A stretch of 64,000 bases of DNA from Rhizobium herbae. GTDB lineage: Bacteria; Pseudomonadota; Alphaproteobacteria; Rhizobiales; Rhizobiaceae. The stretch spans positions 1,054,001-1,118,000 of the forward strand of contig NZ_JAEUAO010000002.1 in the NCBI RefSeq assembly GCF_019511375.1, given 5' to 3'. Below, in pieces: positions 8,310 through 17,254 of this stretch. Under the pieces are notes generated by a model. That model saw only the letters and a program-made list of their open reading frames with translations. It was not told the origin of the DNA and ran no database searches. Made by a program: the position numbers and the translations under genes. How positions within the stretch are numbered: position 1 is the first letter of the stretch; every line of letters begins with the position of its first letter.

Positions 8310-9293
8310 ATGCATGTCATGGTAATTGGCGCGGCTGGAATGATCGGCCGCAAGCTGGTGGAAAAGTTTGCCCTTGAGGCAGGTGCACTGGGCTACGACA
8401 TCGGCAAGCTGACGCTGGTGGACGTCATCGAGCCTCCGGTGCCGCCATCGCTGTCGGCAATAGCGACGCCGCTTGCGCTTGACCTTTCCAAGGACGGCGC
8501 CGCCGAGAAACTCGTCGCCTTGCGGCCCGGCGTGATCTTCCATCTCGCGGCGATCGTTTCCGGCGAGGCGGAGGCCGATTTCGACAAGGGCTACCAGGTC
8601 AACCTTGACGGAACGCGGGCGCTCTTCGAGGCGATCCGCCATGAGGGGCTGCGGGAGCCCTACATTCCACGCGTCATCTTTGCCTCGTCGATCGCCGTCT
8701 TCGGCCAGCCGTTCCCCGACAAGATCGGCGACGAGTTCTTCACCACGCCGCTGACGAGCTACGGCACGCAAAAGGCGATCTGCGAACTGCTGCTGGCCGA
8801 CTATTCGCGGCGCGGCATCTTCGATGGCGTCGGCATCCGCCTGCCTACAATCTGCATCCGCCCCGGCAAACCCAACAAGGCGGCATCCGGTTTCTTTTCC
8901 AATATCCTGCGCGAGCCGCTCGCCGGCCAGGAGGCGGTGTTGCCGGTCGACGAGGACGTGCGCCACTGGTTTGCAAGCCCGCGTTCGGCGGTCGGTTTCT
9001 TCGTCCATGCCGCACGGATGGAGACGTCGGCGATCGGACCGAGGCGGAATCTGACCATGCCCGGCCTGTCTGCCCTCGTCGGCGAGGAGATTGAAGCGCT
9101 GCGGCGCGTCGCCGGTGATAAGGCGGTCAAGCTGATCCGTCGCAAGCCGGACCCGGTCATCCGCTCCATTGTCGCCGGCTGGCCGACCGATTTCGAGGCG
9201 CGGCGCGCGGCCGAACTCGGGTTCAAGGCCGAAACCAACTTCGACGAGATCATCAGGATCCATATCGAAGACGAACTCGGAGGACAGATCTGA
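8310..9293 (+). CDS. denD: D-erythronate dehydrogenase-like NAD-dependent epimerase/dehydratase (DenD)
   Basis: The 327-residue extended SDR protein has the Rossmann signature GAAGMIG (7-13), a serine in FASS (126-127) and the Tyr151/Lys155 pair in SYGTQK. Sequence and context match DenD, the D-erythronate 2-dehydrogenase described for tetronate catabolism together with the DUF1537 kinases, which makes 2-oxotetronate in the cytoplasm. AGGGAGA precedes the ATG at 8310; the open frame from 8229 is not supported by a binding site. The next gene starts two bases after its stop. otnI, otnK and otnC for the following steps lie within 12 kb. Substrate specificity is inferred from context; other aldonates are possible. 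Confidence 0.85.
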   Translation: MHVMVIGAAGMIGRKLVEKFALEAGALGYDIGKLTLVDVIEPPVPPSLSAIATPLALDLSKDGAAEKLVALRPGVIFHLAAIVSGEAEADFDKGYQVNLDGTRALFEAIRHEGLREPYIPRVIFASSIAVFGQPFPDKIGDEFFTTPLTSYGTQKAICELLLADYSRRGIFDGVGIRLPTICIRPGKPNKAASGFFSNILREPLAGQEAVLPVDEDVRHWFASPRSAVGFFVHAARMETSAIGPRRNLTMPGLSALVGEEIEALRRVAGDKAVKLIRRKPDPVIRSIVAGWPTDFEARRAAELGFKAETNFDEIIRIHIEDELGGQI

Positions 9294-9294
9294 C

Positions 9295-10071
9295 ATGGCG
9301 CGTGGTTCGAAGTCCGGCGACGGCAAGATTGCATTGGTGACAGGCGGCGGCACCGGTGTCGGCCGCGGCATTGCCGAAGCCCTGAGCGCCGAGGGTTTTA
9401 CCGTGGTCATCACCGGCCGGCGCGCCGAGGTGCTCGAGAAAGCCGCCGGCGACATGGCGTCGCAAACGGGCGGCACCGTGCGTGCGGTGAGGGCCGATAT
9501 CGGCGATCCCAATGCGGTCGCCCGCCTTTTCGAAGCGATCCGCACCGAGTTCGGCCGGCTCGACCTCCTGGTCAACAATGCCGGCTCCAACGTCCCGCCC
9601 GTGCCGGTGGAAGAGGTGACCTTCGAGCAGTGGAGCGGCATTCTCGCCGCGAACCTGACGGGAGCCTTTCTGTGTACGCAACAGGCATTCCGGCTGATGA
9701 AGGCGCAAGCGCCGCGCGGCGGCAGGATCATCAACAACGGCTCGATCTCGGCCCAGGCGCCGCGGCCGAATTCCGCGCCCTATACCGCGACGAAGCATGC
9801 GATCACCGGGCTGACAAAGTCGACCGCCCTCGATGGGCGGCAATATGACATTGCCTGCGGCCAGATCGACATCGGCAATGCGGCGACCGACATGACGTCG
9901 AAAATGAGTTCCGGGGTGCTGCAGGCAAATGGCGAGACCGCCAGTGAGCCGACGATCCCGGTCAACCATATCGCTGACGCCGTCGTCTACATGGCGAGCC
10001 TGCCGCTGGAGGCCAACGTGCTGACGATGACGGTGATGGCGACGAAGATGCCGCTGGTCGGGCGGGGCTAA
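9295..10071 (+). CDS. SDR-family NAD(P)-dependent oxidoreductase
   Basis: The 258-residue classical short-chain dehydrogenase has GGGTGVG (17-23) for cofactor binding, NNAG at 94-97, and Ser150, Tyr163 and Lys167 as catalytic residues. The ATG at 9295 has GGAGGA nine bases upstream and begins one base after the denD stop codon, so the two are surely co-transcribed. It probably oxidises or reduces a sugar acid or a related alcohol feeding the tetronate pathway. It is not one of the named tetronate enzymes I recognise, so its step is unknown. An accessory stereoisomer dehydrogenase is one possibility. Confidence 0.88.
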   Translation: MARGSKSGDGKIALVTGGGTGVGRGIAEALSAEGFTVVITGRRAEVLEKAAGDMASQTGGTVRAVRADIGDPNAVARLFEAIRTEFGRLDLLVNNAGSNVPPVPVEEVTFEQWSGILAANLTGAFLCTQQAFRLMKAQAPRGGRIINNGSISAQAPRPNSAPYTATKHAITGLTKSTALDGRQYDIACGQIDIGNAATDMTSKMSSGVLQANGETASEPTIPVNHIADAVVYMASLPLEANVLTMTVMATKMPLVGRG

Positions 10072-10163
10072 GTCGAGGAACCGGAGGGCGTCCGAGAACG
10101 GCATGAGGAGAGGCCGCCGGACAATCGCCTGTTTCAGATGAAATTCATATGGGAGGAAAGCAC

Positions 10164-11231
10164 ATGGCAGGCGTTGATTTCGTCGATGTCAGAAAATCAT
10201 TCGGAGCCTTTCCCGTCATCAAGGGAGTGAACATCGAAATCGAGGACGGCGAATTCGTCATCCTTGTCGGTCCGTCCGGCTGCGGGAAGTCGACGCTTCT
10301 GCGAATGCTGGCGGGTCTCGAAAACATATCGGCCGGCGAGATCCGCATCGGCGACAAGGTGGTCAACGCCCTGCCGCCCAAGGATCGGGACATCGCCATG
10401 GTGTTCCAGAACTATGCGCTTTATCCGCACATGACCGTCGCCGACAACATGGCGTTCTCGCTGATGCTGAACGGCTCGTCAAAGGCTGAGATCGACAAGC
10501 GTGTCGGCATCGCGGCCGGAATTCTGGGGCTTACGAAACTGCTCGACCGCTACCCGCGCCAGCTCTCCGGCGGCCAGCGCCAGCGCGTCGCCATGGGCAG
10601 GGCGATCGTGCGCGATCCGCAGGTGTTTCTGTTCGACGAGCCGCTCTCCAACCTTGACGCGAAACTGCGGGTGGCCATGCGCGCCGAGATCAAGGAACTG
10701 CACCAGCGGCTGAAGACGACAACCGTCTATGTCACGCACGACCAGATCGAGGCGATGACCATGGCCGACAAGATCGTCGTCATGCATGACGGCATCGTCG
10801 AGCAGATCGGCGCGCCGCTCGATCTCTACGACAGCCCCGCCAATCTTTTCGTCGCCGGTTTCATCGGCTCGCCGGCGATGAACATGATCAAGGGCAGGTT
10901 GGATCCGCAAAATCCGAACAGCTTCATCGCAGCCGACGGCATGGCATTGCCGGTCGCGCGGCCGCCATCGGCGGCAAGGGGGCGTGACCTCATCTACGGT
11001 CTGCGGCCGGAATATATGGCGCTCGACCCGAACGGGTTTGCCGTCACTGTCGCGGTCATCGAGCCCACCGGCTACGAGACACAGCTGATCGTTCGCTTCG
11101 GCGGGACTGACGTCACCTGCGTTTTCCGCGAGCGCGTGACCGCCCGGCCCGGGGAGGCAATACATTTGTCGATCGATGCCGATCATGTCCACCTGTTCGA
11201 CGCCGAAACCGGAGTACGGCTGATCGACTGA
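10164..11231 (+). CDS. ABC transporter ATP-binding protein, UgpC/MalK type
   Basis: The 355-residue ATPase of a carbohydrate (CUT1-type) importer has Walker A GPSGCGKST (36-44), signature LSGGQRQR (134-141), Walker B VFLFDEP (154-160), the switch histidine in VTHD, and a C-terminal TOBE/MOBE regulatory domain of about 120 residues. The ATG at 10164 is chosen because GGGAGGAAAG sits just ahead of it; an ATG at 10149 would overlap that site. It lies between the dehydrogenase genes and the cognate binding protein and permeases. In CUT1 systems two copies of this ATPase energise the permease pair, here MalF- and MalG-like proteins at 12965 and 13913. Confidence 0.95.
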   Translation: MAGVDFVDVRKSFGAFPVIKGVNIEIEDGEFVILVGPSGCGKSTLLRMLAGLENISAGEIRIGDKVVNALPPKDRDIAMVFQNYALYPHMTVADNMAFSLMLNGSSKAEIDKRVGIAAGILGLTKLLDRYPRQLSGGQRQRVAMGRAIVRDPQVFLFDEPLSNLDAKLRVAMRAEIKELHQRLKTTTVYVTHDQIEAMTMADKIVVMHDGIVEQIGAPLDLYDSPANLFVAGFIGSPAMNMIKGRLDPQNPNSFIAADGMALPVARPPSAARGRDLIYGLRPEYMALDPNGFAVTVAVIEPTGYETQLIVRFGGTDVTCVFRERVTARPGEAIHLSIDADHVHLFDAETGVRLID

Positions 11232-11388
11232 TACCGCCCCGTTGCCGCTGCGTCGGGCAAGAGGAGCCCCGGCGCAACCGGTCTCGGGTCGAGGTTCCGG
11301 CCAGCCGGAACACCTCGTTGCAGCATTCGCCATACGGGACGGCGGGTGCCGGAAAGGATGATGTCCCGTTGTCACCAGGAGGAGCATT

Positions 11389-12705
11389 ATGACTTTCAAG
11401 AGACGCGATTTTCTCACCGCATCCGCCGCGCTGGCGGGTATCGCCGGGCTTTCGCCTTTCGGCATCCGCCCGTCTTTCGCGCAAGGTGCGGAGCCGGTCT
11501 ACAAGCCGGAGGAAGGCGCGAGCCTCAGGCTGTTGCGCTGGACACCCTTCGTCAAGGGCGACGAGGATGCATGGCTTGCCAACACCGCGAAATTCACGGA
11601 AGCGACTGGGGTCGAGGTCCGCATCGACAAGGAAAGCTGGGAAGACATTCGCCCGAAGGCAGCCGTTGCCGCCAATGTCGGTTCGGGCCCCGATCTGGTG
11701 ATGTGCTGGTTTGACGACGCCCACCAATATCCCGACAAGCTCGTCGATCTGACCGAGCTCGCCAATTATCTCGGCGGAAAATACGGCGGCTGGTACGATG
11801 GCGTGAAGGGTTATGCGACGCGCGGAGACAAGTTCATCGCCATGCCGCTGACCGCCATCGGCAACGCTGTCTGCTACCGTGACAGCCACATGAAGGCGGC
11901 CGGGTTCAGCGAGTTTCCGAAGGACACGGACGGGTTCCTCGAGCTCTGCAAGGCCATGAAGGCCAAGGGAACACCGGCCGGTTTCCCGCACGGCAAGGCC
12001 GTCGGCGACGGCAACAACTATGCCCACTGGCTGCTCTGGAGCCATGGCGGCAAGATGGTCGACGAGGGCGGCAAGGTCGTCATCAACAGCCCCGAGACGC
12101 TGAAGGCGATCAACTACGCCAAGGCGTTGTACGAGACCTTCATTCCGGGCACCGAGAGCTGGCTCGACATCAACAACAACCGCGCCTTTCTGGCCGGCCA
12201 GGTGTCGCTGACGGCAAACGGCGTCTCGCTTTACTATGCGTCGAAGAAGGATCCGGCGACTGCGGAACTCGCGGCCGACATCCGCACCACCAACTTCCCG
12301 ATCGGACCGGTCGGCCAGAGCGTCGAACTGCATCAGACGAGCTCGCTGCTCTTGTTCAACCACACGAAATATCCGGAAGCGGCCAAGGCCTATATCAAGT
12401 TCATGATGGAGGCCGACCAGATGAATGCCTGGATCACGGGCTCCAGTGCCTATTGCTGCCAGCCCCTCAAGGCTTTCGCCGACAATCCGGTCTGGACGTC
12501 CGACCCGATCCACGCGCCCTATGCGCGCGCCTCCGAAACGCTGCGTCCCAACGGCTATGCCGGCCCGCTCGGCTATGCGTCCGCCGGCGTGATGGCCGAC
12601 TATGTGCTGGTCGACATGTTTGCCTCCGCGGTCACGGGGCAGATGACACCGGAAGAGGCGGTTGTCGAGGCCGAGCGCCGGGCCAACCGCTACTACAGGG
12701 TCTAG
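11389..12705 (+). CDS. ABC transporter substrate-binding protein with Tat signal
   Basis: The 438-residue protein belongs to the family 1 extracellular solute-binding proteins of sugar importers. It begins with MTFKRRDFLTASAAL, a twin-arginine signal followed by a hydrophobic stretch and an AQG-type cleavage region near residue 33, so it is probably exported folded. GAGGAG precedes the ATG at 11389. With the ATPase upstream and two permeases downstream it forms a complete importer; the gene neighbourhood suggests the ligand is a tetronate or a related sugar acid, which is inference. A palindromic repeat of about 120 bases separates it from the first permease. Confidence 0.93.
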   Translation: MTFKRRDFLTASAALAGIAGLSPFGIRPSFAQGAEPVYKPEEGASLRLLRWTPFVKGDEDAWLANTAKFTEATGVEVRIDKESWEDIRPKAAVAANVGSGPDLVMCWFDDAHQYPDKLVDLTELANYLGGKYGGWYDGVKGYATRGDKFIAMPLTAIGNAVCYRDSHMKAAGFSEFPKDTDGFLELCKAMKAKGTPAGFPHGKAVGDGNNYAHWLLWSHGGKMVDEGGKVVINSPETLKAINYAKALYETFIPGTESWLDINNNRAFLAGQVSLTANGVSLYYASKKDPATAELAADIRTTNFPIGPVGQSVELHQTSSLLLFNHTKYPEAAKAYIKFMMEADQMNAWITGSSAYCCQPLKAFADNPVWTSDPIHAPYARASETLRPNGYAGPLGYASAGVMADYVLVDMFASAVTGQMTPEEAVVEAERRANRYYRV

Positions 12706-12741
12706 GAGCTTTCAGGGCGCAGTACGTGACAGCACCGGAAT

Positions 12742-12862
12742 ACCCCCTCTGTCACTTCGTGACATCTCCCCCTCAAGGGGGGAGATCGGGAGCGAGAGGC
12801 CAGCCCCACGCCAATCTCTCCCCTTGAGGGGGAGATGCCCGGCAGCAGAGGGGGTAAGGCGG
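12742..12862. repeat. Intergenic palindromic repeat, family B copy 1
   Basis: CCCCTCAAGGGGGGAGAT and its near-inverse CTCCCCTTGAGGGGGAGAT flank a short GC-rich centre, bounded by CCCCTCTGTC on the left and GCAGAGGGGG on the right. The same element occurs inverted at 38872-38990 and as a fragment at 44496-44546. The copy lies inside the ABC importer operon, between the binding protein and the first permease, so it should form a strong hairpin in the mRNA. Confidence 0.85.
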
Positions 12863-12964
12863 CCACCGTCGTAGGCAGTGGAACCGCAGAAACGCCAAGA
12901 CAGAGTATCGGCGGCGATGGCCCGCCGCTACGCATTGCGCAATTCGTTCTAAGGGAGATGTCCG

Positions 12965-13897
12965 ATGTCCAGCGTGTCGTCCAGGAAGCCGCCTTCGGCG
13001 ATGGCTTCGCTCATGCAGAACAGGAACATGATCGGTTTCCTGTTCATGCTGCCGGCCGCGGTTTTCCTTGTGTGCTTCCTGACCTATCCGCTTGGTCTGG
13101 GCGTCTGGCTCGGCTTCACCGATACGCGCATCGGCCGTGACGGGGTGTTCATCGGGCTCGAGAACTATGTCTTCCTGGCCGAGGACTCGGTCTTCTGGCT
13201 CTCGGTCTTCAACACGCTTCTCTACACGATCGTCGCTTCGGTGCTGAAGTTCGTCTTCGGGCTCTGGCTGGCGCTGCTGTTGAACGAGAACCTGCCGTTC
13301 AAATCCTTCTTCCGGGCGATCGTGCTCTTGCCCTGGGTCGTTCCGACCGTGCTCTCGGCGCTGGCCTTCTGGTGGATCTACGATTCGCAGTTCTCGATCC
13401 TCTCCTGGTCGCTGATGCAGCTCGGCGTGATCGACAGCCCGATAAACTTCCTGGGCGACCCGGAAAATGCCCGTGCCTCGGTGATCGCTGCCAATGTCTG
13501 GCGCGGCATTCCCTTCGTCGCCATCTCGCTGCTCGCCGGCTTGCAGACCATCCCGGTCTCGCTGCAGGAGGCAGCGTCGCTGGACGGCGCGACGAGCTGG
13601 CAACGCTTTCGCTACGTCACGCTGCCGATGCTGACGCCGATCATTGCCGTGGTCATGACCTTTTCGGTGCTGTTCACGTTTACCGACTTCCAGCTCATCT
13701 ACGTGCTTACCAAGGGCGGGCCGGTGAATGCGACGCATCTGATGGCGACGCTCTCCTTCCAGCGCGGCATTCCCGGCGGACAGTTGGGCGAGGGGGCCGC
13801 GATCGCGGTTGCGATGATCCCCTTCCTGCTTGCTGCCATCATGTTCAGCTTCTTCGGCCTGCAACGCCGCAAATGGCAGCAGGGCGGCCAGGATTGA
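12965..13897 (+). CDS. ABC transporter permease, MalF/UgpA type
   Basis: The 310-residue inner-membrane permease has six predicted transmembrane helices. The EAA loop that contacts the ATPase is clear: EAASLDGATSWQRFRYVTLP near residue 200-220. GGGAG precedes the ATG at 12965. It pairs with the second permease 15 bases downstream of its stop. Function: translocates the solute delivered by the binding protein encoded at 11389-12705. Confidence 0.94.
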   Translation: MSSVSSRKPPSAMASLMQNRNMIGFLFMLPAAVFLVCFLTYPLGLGVWLGFTDTRIGRDGVFIGLENYVFLAEDSVFWLSVFNTLLYTIVASVLKFVFGLWLALLLNENLPFKSFFRAIVLLPWVVPTVLSALAFWWIYDSQFSILSWSLMQLGVIDSPINFLGDPENARASVIAANVWRGIPFVAISLLAGLQTIPVSLQEAASLDGATSWQRFRYVTLPMLTPIIAVVMTFSVLFTFTDFQLIYVLTKGGPVNATHLMATLSFQRGIPGGQLGEGAAIAVAMIPFLLAAIMFSFFGLQRRKWQQGGQD

Positions 13898-13912
13898 TTG
13901 GGGAGAATGACG

Positions 13913-14806
13913 ATGACCGTGAAATCCGAAGAGGCCGTTCTGACCGACGATGTACAGGGCATGACCTATCTCAACCGCCTGCCGCGCAGGATCGTGATGG
14001 TTTATCTGCCGATGGCGGTGTTCGTCTTCGTCCTGCTCTTTCCGTTCTACTGGATGGCGATCACCGCGATCAAGCCGAATTCGCAGCTGACCGACTATAC
14101 CAATTACAGCCCCTTCTGGGTGGTCGGCCCGACGCTCGATCATATCAAGTACCTGCTGTTCGAGACTTCCTATCCGGGCTGGCTGTGGAACACGATGCTG
14201 GTGGCGACCTGCTCGACATTCCTGTCGCTGGCGGCATCCGTCTTTGCGGCCTACGCGATCGAGCGGGTGCGGTTCTCGGGCTCGCGGCCGGTGGGACTGC
14301 TGATCTTTCTCGCCTATCTCGTGCCGCCGTCGATCCTGTTCATTCCGTTGGCTTTCATCGTCTTCAAGTTCGGTATCTACGATTCCAGGCTGGCGCTGAT
14401 CTTTACCTATCCGACCTTCCTCATTCCCTTCTGCACCTGGCTGTTGATGGGCTATTTCCGGTCGATCCCGTTCGAACTCGAGGAAAGCGCGCTGGTGGAC
14501 GGCGCGACGCGCTGGCAGATCCTGACCAAGATCATCCTGCCGCTTGCCGTCCCCGGGCTGATTTCGGCCGGCATCTTCGCCTTCACGCTGTCCTGGAACG
14601 AGTTCATCTATGCGCTGACCTTCATCCAGTCCTCCGAAAACAAGACCGTGCCCGTGGGCGTGCTGACCGAGTTGGTGCGCGGCGACGTGTTCGAATGGGG
14701 CGCGCTGATGGCGGGCGCGCTGTTCGGCTCGCTGCCGGTGGTGATCCTCTATTCCTTCTTCGTCGATTATTACGTGTCGTCCATGACCGGCGCGGTGAAG
14801 GAATGA
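13913..14806 (+). CDS. ABC transporter permease, MalG/UgpE type
   Basis: The 297-residue second permease of the CUT1-type importer has six predicted helices and an EAA loop (EESALVDGATRWQILTKIILP) in the second half. The ATG at 13913 is preferred to the one at 13907 because the GGGGAGA site at 13900-13906 directly abuts the latter. It ends the importer cluster; a RIME-like palindromic element follows its stop codon and may act as mRNA stabiliser or transcript boundary. Confidence 0.93.
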   Translation: MTVKSEEAVLTDDVQGMTYLNRLPRRIVMVYLPMAVFVFVLLFPFYWMAITAIKPNSQLTDYTNYSPFWVVGPTLDHIKYLLFETSYPGWLWNTMLVATCSTFLSLAASVFAAYAIERVRFSGSRPVGLLIFLAYLVPPSILFIPLAFIVFKFGIYDSRLALIFTYPTFLIPFCTWLLMGYFRSIPFELEESALVDGATRWQILTKIILPLAVPGLISAGIFAFTLSWNEFIYALTFIQSSENKTVPVGVLTELVRGDVFEWGALMAGALFGSLPVVILYSFFVDYYVSSMTGAVKE

Positions 14807-14825
14807 CTGTCCGCCTTTTGCGGCT

Positions 14826-14962
14826 TTCTCCCTCTTCTCCCCGGCGGGGAGAAGGTGGCGCGAAGCGCCGGATGAGGGGGCGGCTTGTGCCGAGATTGCC
14901 GAGAAACCCCCTCATCGCCTCGCATGCGCTCGGCACTTCTCCCCGCGGGGGAGAAGAGGGAG
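14826..14962. repeat. RIME-like intergenic element, copy 1
   Basis: Two palindromes (CTTCTCCCCGGCGGGGAGAAG and CTTCTCCCCGCGGGGGAGAAG type) flank a central inverted pair, GATGAGGGGGCGGC with CCCCCTCATCGCC. Similar copies occur at 24242, 30526, 42706, 44328, 59566 and 63664. The pattern matches the Rhizobium-specific intergenic mosaic elements known from rhizobial genomes. This copy separates the converging importer operon and otnC. Confidence 0.88.
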
Positions 14963-15043
14963 CTTGCCGTCACCGCCTTGGCTCCGTGGGCGATAACCCT
15001 GTCTCAAAAGGATTCTGCTTTGAGGAATTACGCAGCAGCTGGT

Positions 15044-15712
15044 TCAATCGTGGTCGTGGTCGTGATGCGAGGGCAGGTCGAGGCCGAAGGTCTTGACGAG
15101 ATCGCTCACCTGCGCCGGGCTGAGATAACGGGGGTTGAGATTGCGCAGCAAGAGATAGAGCTTCGCCGTCTCCTCCAGTTCCTCGGTCGCGAAAACCGCC
15201 GCCTCCAGGCTGTCGCCGGCGACGACCGGCCCGTGATTGGCCAGGAGCACCGACGAATATTTCCCCGCCAGCCCGCGGATCGCGTCAGCCACTGCCGGAT
15301 CGCCGGGACGGTAATAGGGCACCAGTGCGGTTTCGCCGGCACGCATGAGATAATAGGGCGTCATCGGGGGCAGGGCGGCGCGCGGATCGATCTCCGGCAG
15401 CATGGTCAGCGCCACCGCGTGGGTGGAGTGCAGATGGACGATGGCGCGGGCGCTGCCGCGTGTGTCGTAAAGCGCGGTATGAAGCGGAATTTCCTTGGTC
15501 GGCTTGTCGCCGGCAAGGAGCCGGCCTTCGGCATCCAGCCGTGAGATGCGGGCCGGGTCGAGGAAGCCGAGCGAGGCGTTGGTCGGCGTGACCAGCCAGC
15601 CGCCGTCCTCCAGCCGCAGCGATATGTTGCCCGACGAACCGGGCGTCAGCCCGCGCTCGAACAGCGAGCGGCCGTAGCGGCAGATTTCCTCACGCAGGCG
15701 CGCGTCGGACAT
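15044..15712 (-). CDS. otnC: Class II aldolase/adducin protein, 3-oxotetronate-4-phosphate decarboxylase (OtnC)
   Basis: The 222-residue protein is of the class II aldolase/adducin family: GSSGNIS at 25-31 for phosphate binding, TKEIPLH (72-78) with the acidic catalytic residue, and zinc-binding HLH at 93-95 with a further histidine in NHGPVVAG. In the tetronate pathway OtnC decarboxylates 3-oxotetronate 4-phosphate to dihydroxyacetone phosphate. The ATG at 15712 has GGAGGAAA upstream. It lies downstream of the LacI gene on the same strand, with a repeat between, and opposite to the ABC operon. Kinase (otnK) and isomerase (otnI) genes nearby support this over L-fuculose-phosphate aldolase. 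The C-terminus ends in a His/Asp-rich tail. Confidence 0.85.
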   Translation of the reverse strand: MSDARLREEICRYGRSLFERGLTPGSSGNISLRLEDGGWLVTPTNASLGFLDPARISRLDAEGRLLAGDKPTKEIPLHTALYDTRGSARAIVHLHSTHAVALTMLPEIDPRAALPPMTPYYLMRAGETALVPYYRPGDPAVADAIRGLAGKYSSVLLANHGPVVAGDSLEAAVFATEELEETAKLYLLLRNLNPRYLSPAQVSDLVKTFGLDLPSHHDHDHD

Positions 15713-15778
15713 GATTTTTCCTCCAGTATGAGCGCGGTTCAGTTCACAGTACACGACAGTGGCCGGCTGTCGTCATGG

Positions 15779-15917
15779 CCCCTCATCCGCCCTGCCGGGC
15801 ACCTTCTCCCCGTGCACGGGGAGAAGGAAGCTTGCCGCACCCGCATCGCCATTCTCCAGCAGTTAAGCCGGGGACGTCCCCTCTCCCCGCCTGCGGGGAG
15901 AGGGTTAGGGTGAGGGG
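15779..15917. repeat. RIME-like intergenic element, variant copy
   Basis: CACCTTCTCCCCGTGCACGGGGAGAAGG and CCTCTCCCCGCCTGCGGGGAGAGGG-type palindromes (each over 20 bases overall, shown here only by arms CTTCTCCCC/GGGGAGAAG) flank a divergent centre and are bounded by CCCCTCATC and GGTGAGGGGC. The centre differs from the main family, so it may be a mosaic of two elements. It sits between the LacI gene and otnC. Confidence 0.75.
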
Positions 15918-16006
15918 CAGAACGGCCTCATTCGCGGTCTTGTCGTGTCCTGTGCCGCTAGAATCCCTGAACCTCTCCATCTTCTTGTTTTTACACAACT
16001 CCGGTG

Positions 16007-17005
16007 TCAGGCGGTGGCCCCTTCGATCAGTTCGAAGCCGAGATCGACCACCTGGGGTGGCGCATTGGTGACGACAAGCTGTGCGGCCACCTGACCGGTC
16101 GCCACGCGCGGCGTGCGGATGGTCGACAGCGGCTGCGGCGTCGCACGACCGATATCCAGCCCGTTATAGCCGAAGATGGCAAGCTGTCCGGGGATCGGGA
16201 TGCCCCGCGCCAGACAGTGGAAATAACCGCCGAGCGCCATGTCGTCGTTGGAGAAATAAACCGCATCGAGGTCGGGGGTGCGGGCAAGCAACCGCTCCAG
16301 CCCCAGCCTGCCGTTCTCCACCGATGATGCCCCGGCAAGAATTTCGCGGTCGGCGAGGGGCGCGCCGCCCGTTGCGAGTGTTTCGCAAAAGCCGGCAAAG
16401 CGCTTGCCGGCGCGGGTGTCGCGGGTGAGGTCGTGGCCGACATAGCCCATCCGGCGATAGCCCCGCTTGAGCAGGAACGCTGCGCTTTCGCGTCCGGCCG
16501 CGCCGTTCGAGAAGCCGACCGCCAGATCAAGCGCATCGCCGTCGACGTCGAGCATTTCCACGATCCGGCAACCGCTCGCTCGCAGCATCTTCACCGTACC
16601 CTCGGTGTGCTCGTATCCCGCCAGCATCACCGCCGCCGGCCGCCAGGCGAGCATCGCGGCGGCGAGCGCTTCCTCCTTTGTCGGATCATAGTCGGTGACG
16701 GAGAAAACCGCCTGGTACCGGTTTTCCTCCAGAACGGCGCTGGCGCCGCGCAGCACATCGGGAAAGACGATGTTTGACAGCGAGGGAATGACGAAGGCGA
16801 CAAGGCGCGAAGCCGTGGAGGCGAGCGTTCCTGCAATCCGGTTCGGCACATAGCCGAGCCGCTCGACGGCGGCCATCACCCGGTCCCGCGTCTTGCCGGA
16901 AAACGAACCGTGGTTGCGCAGCACGCGCGAAACCGTGCTCTCGCCGACGCCTGCTGCATCTGCAACCTCGGCAAGCGTTACCGTCGCCTGATGTTTCAAT
17001 TCCAT
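16007..17005 (-). CDS. LacI-family transcriptional regulator of the tetronate locus
   Basis: The 332-residue protein has an N-terminal LacI helix-turn-helix (VTLAEVADAAGVGESTVSRV at about 9-28), hinge helix, and a periplasmic-binding-protein-like sensor domain; GntR-gluconate-type LacI proteins are the closest style. The ATG at 17005 has no strong ribosome binding site, and a GTG two codons upstream is an alternative. It is divergent from the MFS gene at 17255, and the interval contains three palindromes typical of LacI operators, so it very likely controls itself, otnC downstream and the MFS-ltnD-otnI-otnK arm. The inducer is presumably a tetronate or pathway intermediate. Confidence 0.92.
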   Translation of the reverse strand: MELKHQATVTLAEVADAAGVGESTVSRVLRNHGSFSGKTRDRVMAAVERLGYVPNRIAGTLASTASRLVAFVIPSLSNIVFPDVLRGASAVLEENRYQAVFSVTDYDPTKEEALAAAMLAWRPAAVMLAGYEHTEGTVKMLRASGCRIVEMLDVDGDALDLAVGFSNGAAGRESAAFLLKRGYRRMGYVGHDLTRDTRAGKRFAGFCETLATGGAPLADREILAGASSVENGRLGLERLLARTPDLDAVYFSNDDMALGGYFHCLARGIPIPGQLAIFGYNGLDIGRATPQPLSTIRTPRVATGQVAAQLVVTNAPPQVVDLGFELIEGATA

Positions 17006-17118
17006 CGTCACAACTTCGATCCAGGCTGTCGGCGGCCGCCTCGGGTAGCGGCATGTCCACCCGAAGATCTCCGCGCAGCCACCATTTTTCACCACTGCCG
17101 CCAAGAAGCAAGATTTTT

Positions 17119-17188
17119 TTGGCAGCGCTACCAATTTCGTGTTGGCAGCGCTGCCAAAATGCAGTAAAGAAAATGGCAGCGCTGCCAA
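17119..17188. promoter_or_regulatory. Triple LacI-type operator between lacI-like gene and MFS gene
   Basis: Three copies of a 16-base palindrome are visible: TTGGCAGCGCTACCAA at 17119-17134 (one mismatch), TTGGCAGCGCTGCCAA at 17142-17157 (perfect) and ATGGCAGCGCTGCCAA at 17173-17188. The central CG step and TGGCAGCGCTGCCA symmetry are typical of LacI-family operators. Centres are 23 and 31 bases apart. The array lies in the divergent region between the LacI regulator and the MFS transporter. Confidence 0.9.
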
Positions 17189-17254
17189 ATGATGGCTTGG
17201 CGTGCCGCGGGAGGAACCGACAGAGACCGCGGCAACTCTTTGGAGGAGAAAATC

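Noticed and set aside
12773-14143. Long minus-strand frame opposite the ABC permeases
   Set aside because: Antisense to convincing permease genes; low-complexity Arg/His/Glu translation with no recognisable domain.
14826-14962. Repeats considered as a CRISPR array
   Set aside because: The copies are single, dispersed over the window, palindromic and not separated by regular unique spacers; no cas genes are present.
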